From: an uncultured Bacillus sp.
GTDB lineage: Bacteria > Bacillota > Bacilli > Bacillales > Cytobacillaceae
DNA: 7,033 nucleotides
Assembly (NCBI GenBank): GCA_937902115.1
Contig: CALGSR010000277.1
Coordinates: forward strand, 1-7,033
Direction: 5' to 3'
This document shows positions 5,995 through 7,033 of this stretch, in pieces; position 1 is the first letter of the stretch, and the number at the start of each line of letters is the position of its first letter. The position numbers were made by a program, and so were the translations under genes. Below the pieces are notes generated by a model. It was not told the origin of the DNA. It searched no databases and was given only the letters and a program-made list of their open reading frames with translations.

Positions 5995-6089
5995 CTTCAT
6001 TCAGCAAAAGTTCCCCACTTCTATAATGGGGAGTGAATGCAAAGGGATTTTTAGTCAATGGGGTTCAAACCCTGACTGAATGAAGTTAG
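5991..6089. repeat. Palindromic element of about 99 bp with perfect 14-bp terminal inverted repeats (MITE-like or structured RNA)
   Basis: CTAACTTCATTCAG (5991-6004) is the exact reverse complement of CTGAATGAAGTTAG (6076-6089). Inside are a hairpin TCCCCA (6012-6017)/TGGGGA (6027-6032) with a 9-nt loop, and a second stem AGTCA (6053-6057)/TGACT (6073-6077) topped by GGG/CCC around TTCAAA. CATTCA (5998-6003) can instead pair with TGAATG (6034-6039). No open frame and no T-run follow. Size and symmetry recall a miniature inverted-repeat element or the palindromic end of an IS200/IS605-type transposon; a structured 3' UTR of recR is the alternative. I do not recognise the family. The inverted repeats are certain; the mobile origin is inferred. 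Confidence 0.6.
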
Positions 6090-6195
6090 GCCTCCGGCGA
6101 GCCTTTAGATTTTCAAAGGAAATTTTTCGAGCGAGCTCGTGAGTATGGGCGGCAAATTCTCCAAGGCGAATTTGATTGTGAAGGGGCTTTAAGAA
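6090..6195 (+). other. Unassigned spacer between the palindromic element and yaaL
   Basis: This 106-bp stretch has no recognisable gene. It holds several short inverted repeats: AGGC (6088-6091)/GCCT (6101-6104), CCTTT (6102-6106)/AAAGG (6115-6119), the 8-bp palindrome CGAGCTCG (6132-6139), and CAAATTC (6153-6159)/GAATTTG (6168-6174) with an 8-nt loop. One frame is open for 48 codons (6090-6233) but has no start codon and runs out of phase into yaaL. It ends with AAGGGG (6181-6186), the yaaL ribosome binding site. The stretch may be part of the same insertion as the palindromic element. Confidence 0.45.
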
Positions 6196-6414
6196 ATGTT
6201 TTTTCGAAGCAAGGGAAAGCTGCGGAAGGAATATGATGAAAAGTTAATCAAACAAATCCATCTATCAAAAAAGGAATGGGATCATCAAAACCATTTATTA
6301 GACAATAGTTTTGATCCCTTTGGCGAGGTAAAATTACAGGCCAAAATCTCAGGTGCTAAATATGTTTTATTATTAAAAGAGGCAAGAAAGAGAAAGATCT
6401 CTGCTATGAAATAA
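6196..6414 (+). CDS. yaaL: YaaL family protein (DUF2508), function unknown
   Basis: A 72-residue, highly charged soluble protein without membrane segments or a signal peptide. It resembles B. subtilis YaaL (about 74 residues) in length, position and pattern: an N-terminal basic start with KLRKEYDEKL (8-17), a helix with KKEWDHQNHLL (25-35), and a second helix AKYVLLLKEARKRKIS (54-69). It is probably a helical hairpin. No enzymatic motif is visible and no function is established that I know of. AAGGGG lies 9 nt before the ATG. It sits between recR and bofA as in related genomes, but here about 200 bp separate it from recR, so it may be less tightly coupled to the recR transcript. The stop is followed by 98 nt before bofA with no clear terminator. 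Confidence 0.85.
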   Translation: MFFRSKGKLRKEYDEKLIKQIHLSKKEWDHQNHLLDNSFDPFGEVKLQAKISGAKYVLLLKEARKRKISAMK

Positions 6415-6445
6415 GACACTTCGGCGCTTTTCCGGTTCTTCCTCT

Positions 6446-6475
6446 GGTCTATTTTGTACGAGCTGTTCATAAAAT
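6446..6475 (+). promoter_or_regulatory. Candidate sigma-E promoter of bofA
   Basis: GGTCTATT (6446-6453) matches 6 of 8 positions of the sigma-E -35 (GKMATATT) and CATAAAAT (6468-6475) matches 7 of 8 of the -10 (CATACAMT), with a 14-nt spacer. Transcription would begin near 6482, about 30 nt before the bofA start. B. subtilis bofA is made in the mother cell under sigma-E, which supports this. Confidence 0.55.
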
Positions 6476-6496
6476 AGTCGTAGGATAAAATAAGCT

Positions 6497-6506
6497 GGAG
6501 GGAAGG
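6497..6506 (+). promoter_or_regulatory. Ribosome binding site deciding the bofA TTG start
   Basis: GGAGGGAAGG combines two overlapping purine cores that end 11 and 6 nt before the TTG at 6513. It supports this non-ATG start. Confidence 0.65.
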
Positions 6507-6512
6507 ATCTTT

Positions 6513-6776
6513 TTGGAGCCAATCGTGGTGATATCAGTATTAGGTGCTGTTATTTTATTACTTTTTGTGATTGGACTGCCGATTAAACCAATCCAATCTC
6601 TCGGTCAAGGGATTATTAAACTGTTAATCGGGGCTCTTTTTTTATTTTTCCTCAATTTGCTTGGAAACCAGTTTGGTATTCATATTCCAATTAACTTTGT
6701 AACTTCAGCAGTATCTGGTTTTCTTGGGATTCCGGGTTTGTTTGCTCTCGTTGCAATTGAAATGTGGATTATATGA
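6513..6776 (+). CDS. bofA: Sigma-K processing inhibitor BofA
   Basis: BofA is an integral protein of the outer forespore membrane. With SpoIVFA it holds the intramembrane protease SpoIVFB inactive until a forespore signal allows pro-sigma-K cleavage in the mother cell. The TTG start gives 87 residues, the B. subtilis length, beginning MEPI. Hydrophobic segments span about 4-23 and 33-50, with a third weakly hydrophobic C-terminal part at about 58-87. The conserved block HIPINFVTSAVSGFLGIPG (57-75) is present. Asn48, Asn61 and Thr64, which I recall being implicated in SpoIVFB inhibition in B. subtilis, are all at the same positions here. A likely sigma-E promoter precedes the gene and a strong terminator follows 10 nt after the stop. 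It is the last gene before the rrn operon, as in B. subtilis. Confidence 0.95.
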   Translation: MEPIVVISVLGAVILLLFVIGLPIKPIQSLGQGIIKLLIGALFLFFLNLLGNQFGIHIPINFVTSAVSGFLGIPGLFALVAIEMWII

Positions 6777-6786
6777 GATGAGGATA

Positions 6787-6821
6787 ACTGACTCAGTTCT
6801 TAACCGAGTCAGTCTTTTTTT
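6787..6821 (+). terminator. Terminator of bofA, shielding the rrn promoters
   Basis: ACTGACTC (6787-6794) pairs with GAGTCAGT (6806-6813). After an A/C mismatch, GTT (6796-6798) pairs with AAC (6802-6804) around a 3-nt loop. CTTTTTTT follows (6814-6821, seven T). This ends the bofA transcript 22 nt before the first rrn -35. Confidence 0.93.
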
Positions 6822-6842
6822 GAAAAAATTATAAAAAATATA

Positions 6843-6871
6843 TTGACGTAATTTATCAATGTTGGTATTAT
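6843..6871 (+). promoter_or_regulatory. rrn operon promoter P1
   Basis: TTGACG (6843-6848), a 17-nt spacer and TATTAT (6866-6871) form a near-consensus sigma-A promoter. An A/T-only tract lies immediately upstream (about 6823-6842) where an UP element would sit. The start site about 7 nt on is at or near G6878, in keeping with the GTP-initiated, growth-rate-responsive rrn promoters of B. subtilis. Confidence 0.88.
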
Positions 6872-6923
6872 TATCGAGGTCGTCACCAGCCGAAACATTT
6901 AATTAAATTTAATAAAAAAGTTG

Positions 6924-6952
6924 TTGACACTGAATATTGAAAATGTTATATT
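6924..6952 (+). promoter_or_regulatory. rrn operon promoter P2
   Basis: A perfect TTGACA (6924-6929), a 17-nt spacer and TATATT (6947-6952), with TG at 6944-6945 adding an extended -10. A/T-only sequence at about 6898-6920 could serve as an UP element. The expected start is G6959, again a G. P2 lies 81 bp downstream of P1, the usual tandem arrangement of Bacillus rRNA operons. Confidence 0.92.
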
Positions 6953-6960
6953 ATAAAAGT

Positions 6961-6972
6961 CGCTTACGAGCG
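6961..6972 (+). other. Hairpin at the 5' end of the P2 rRNA leader
   Basis: CGCT (6961-6964) and AGCG (6969-6972) pair around TACG directly after the expected P2 start. Part of it, CTTACG (6963-6968), is also complementary to CGTAAG (7014-7019) further down the leader, so an alternative longer-range pairing is possible. Confidence 0.45.
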
Positions 6973-6981
6973 GCAATGAAT

Positions 6982-7000
6982 TGCTCTTTGAAAACTGAAC
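6982..7000 (+). promoter_or_regulatory. boxA-type antitermination/processing sequence in the rRNA leader
   Basis: TGCTCTTTGAAAACTGAAC begins with TGCTCTTT, the boxA core bound by NusB/NusE for rRNA antitermination. The same string with small changes precedes 16S genes throughout Bacillaceae. The 16S gene itself starts just past the right edge; none of its conserved 5' sequence is within the window. Confidence 0.88.
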
Positions 7001-7033
7001 AACAAAACGTCAACGTAAGTTTTATTATTAATG

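Noticed and set aside
6053..6077. GGGTTCAAACCC as a tRNA T-arm remnant
   Set aside because: The stem is only 3 bp with regular pairing around TTCAAA, and no acceptor, D or anticodon arms can be found nearby. It fits better as an internal hairpin of the palindromic element.
5991..6089. The inverted repeat as a recR rho-independent terminator
   Set aside because: No T-run follows the right arm and the arms are 71 nt apart, unlike the compact hairpins at 20-49, 3087-3114 and 6787-6821.
1..7033. Defence system, prophage or biosynthetic cluster
   Set aside because: All coding sequences belong to the conserved yaaH-tadA-dnaX-recR-bofA block; no nuclease, phage structural or toxin-antitoxin gene is visible.

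Overview
The window comes from the chromosome of an endospore-forming member of the Bacillaceae. The gene order is the conserved block beside the replication origin known from Bacillus subtilis: yaaH, tadA, scr (SRP RNA), dnaX, ebfC (yaaK), recR, yaaL, bofA, then a ribosomal RNA operon. Spore genes (yaaH, bofA), the large SRP RNA with an Alu domain, strong AGGAGG-type ribosome binding sites, TTG and GTG starts and AT-rich spacers all fit this lineage. The species cannot be fixed from the sequence alone.

Layout. Bases 1-144 hold a plus-strand terminator from an upstream gene outside the window and the terminator of yaaH. Minus-strand yaaH (145-1980) encodes a large spore-cortex hydrolase with four LysM repeats, an SH3b-like module and a GH18 domain. 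Bases 1981-2191 are a divergent promoter region. On the plus strand follow tadA (2192-2722), the SRP RNA with its own promoter and terminator (about 2761-3114), dnaX (3251-4945), ebfC (5055-5378) and recR (5398-5994). The recR-yaaL gap of about 200 bp is unusual. It opens with a roughly 99-bp palindromic element with perfect 14-bp terminal inverted repeats, and the left repeat contains the recR stop codon. Then come yaaL (6196-6414), bofA (6513-6776) with a likely sigma-E promoter, a strong terminator, and the tandem P1/P2 promoters and boxA leader of an rrn operon. The 16S gene starts just beyond the right edge.

Function. dnaX, ebfC and recR form a replication/repair cluster: clamp loader, nucleoid-associated protein and recombination mediator. 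tadA makes inosine at the tRNA wobble position and scr serves protein export. yaaH and bofA act in sporulation and germination. Nearly everything is conserved housekeeping synteny, and I see no new multigene system. The parts that depart from the expected pattern are the recR-yaaL insert, the enlarged YaaH architecture and the absence of a yaaI-like gene between yaaH and tadA.
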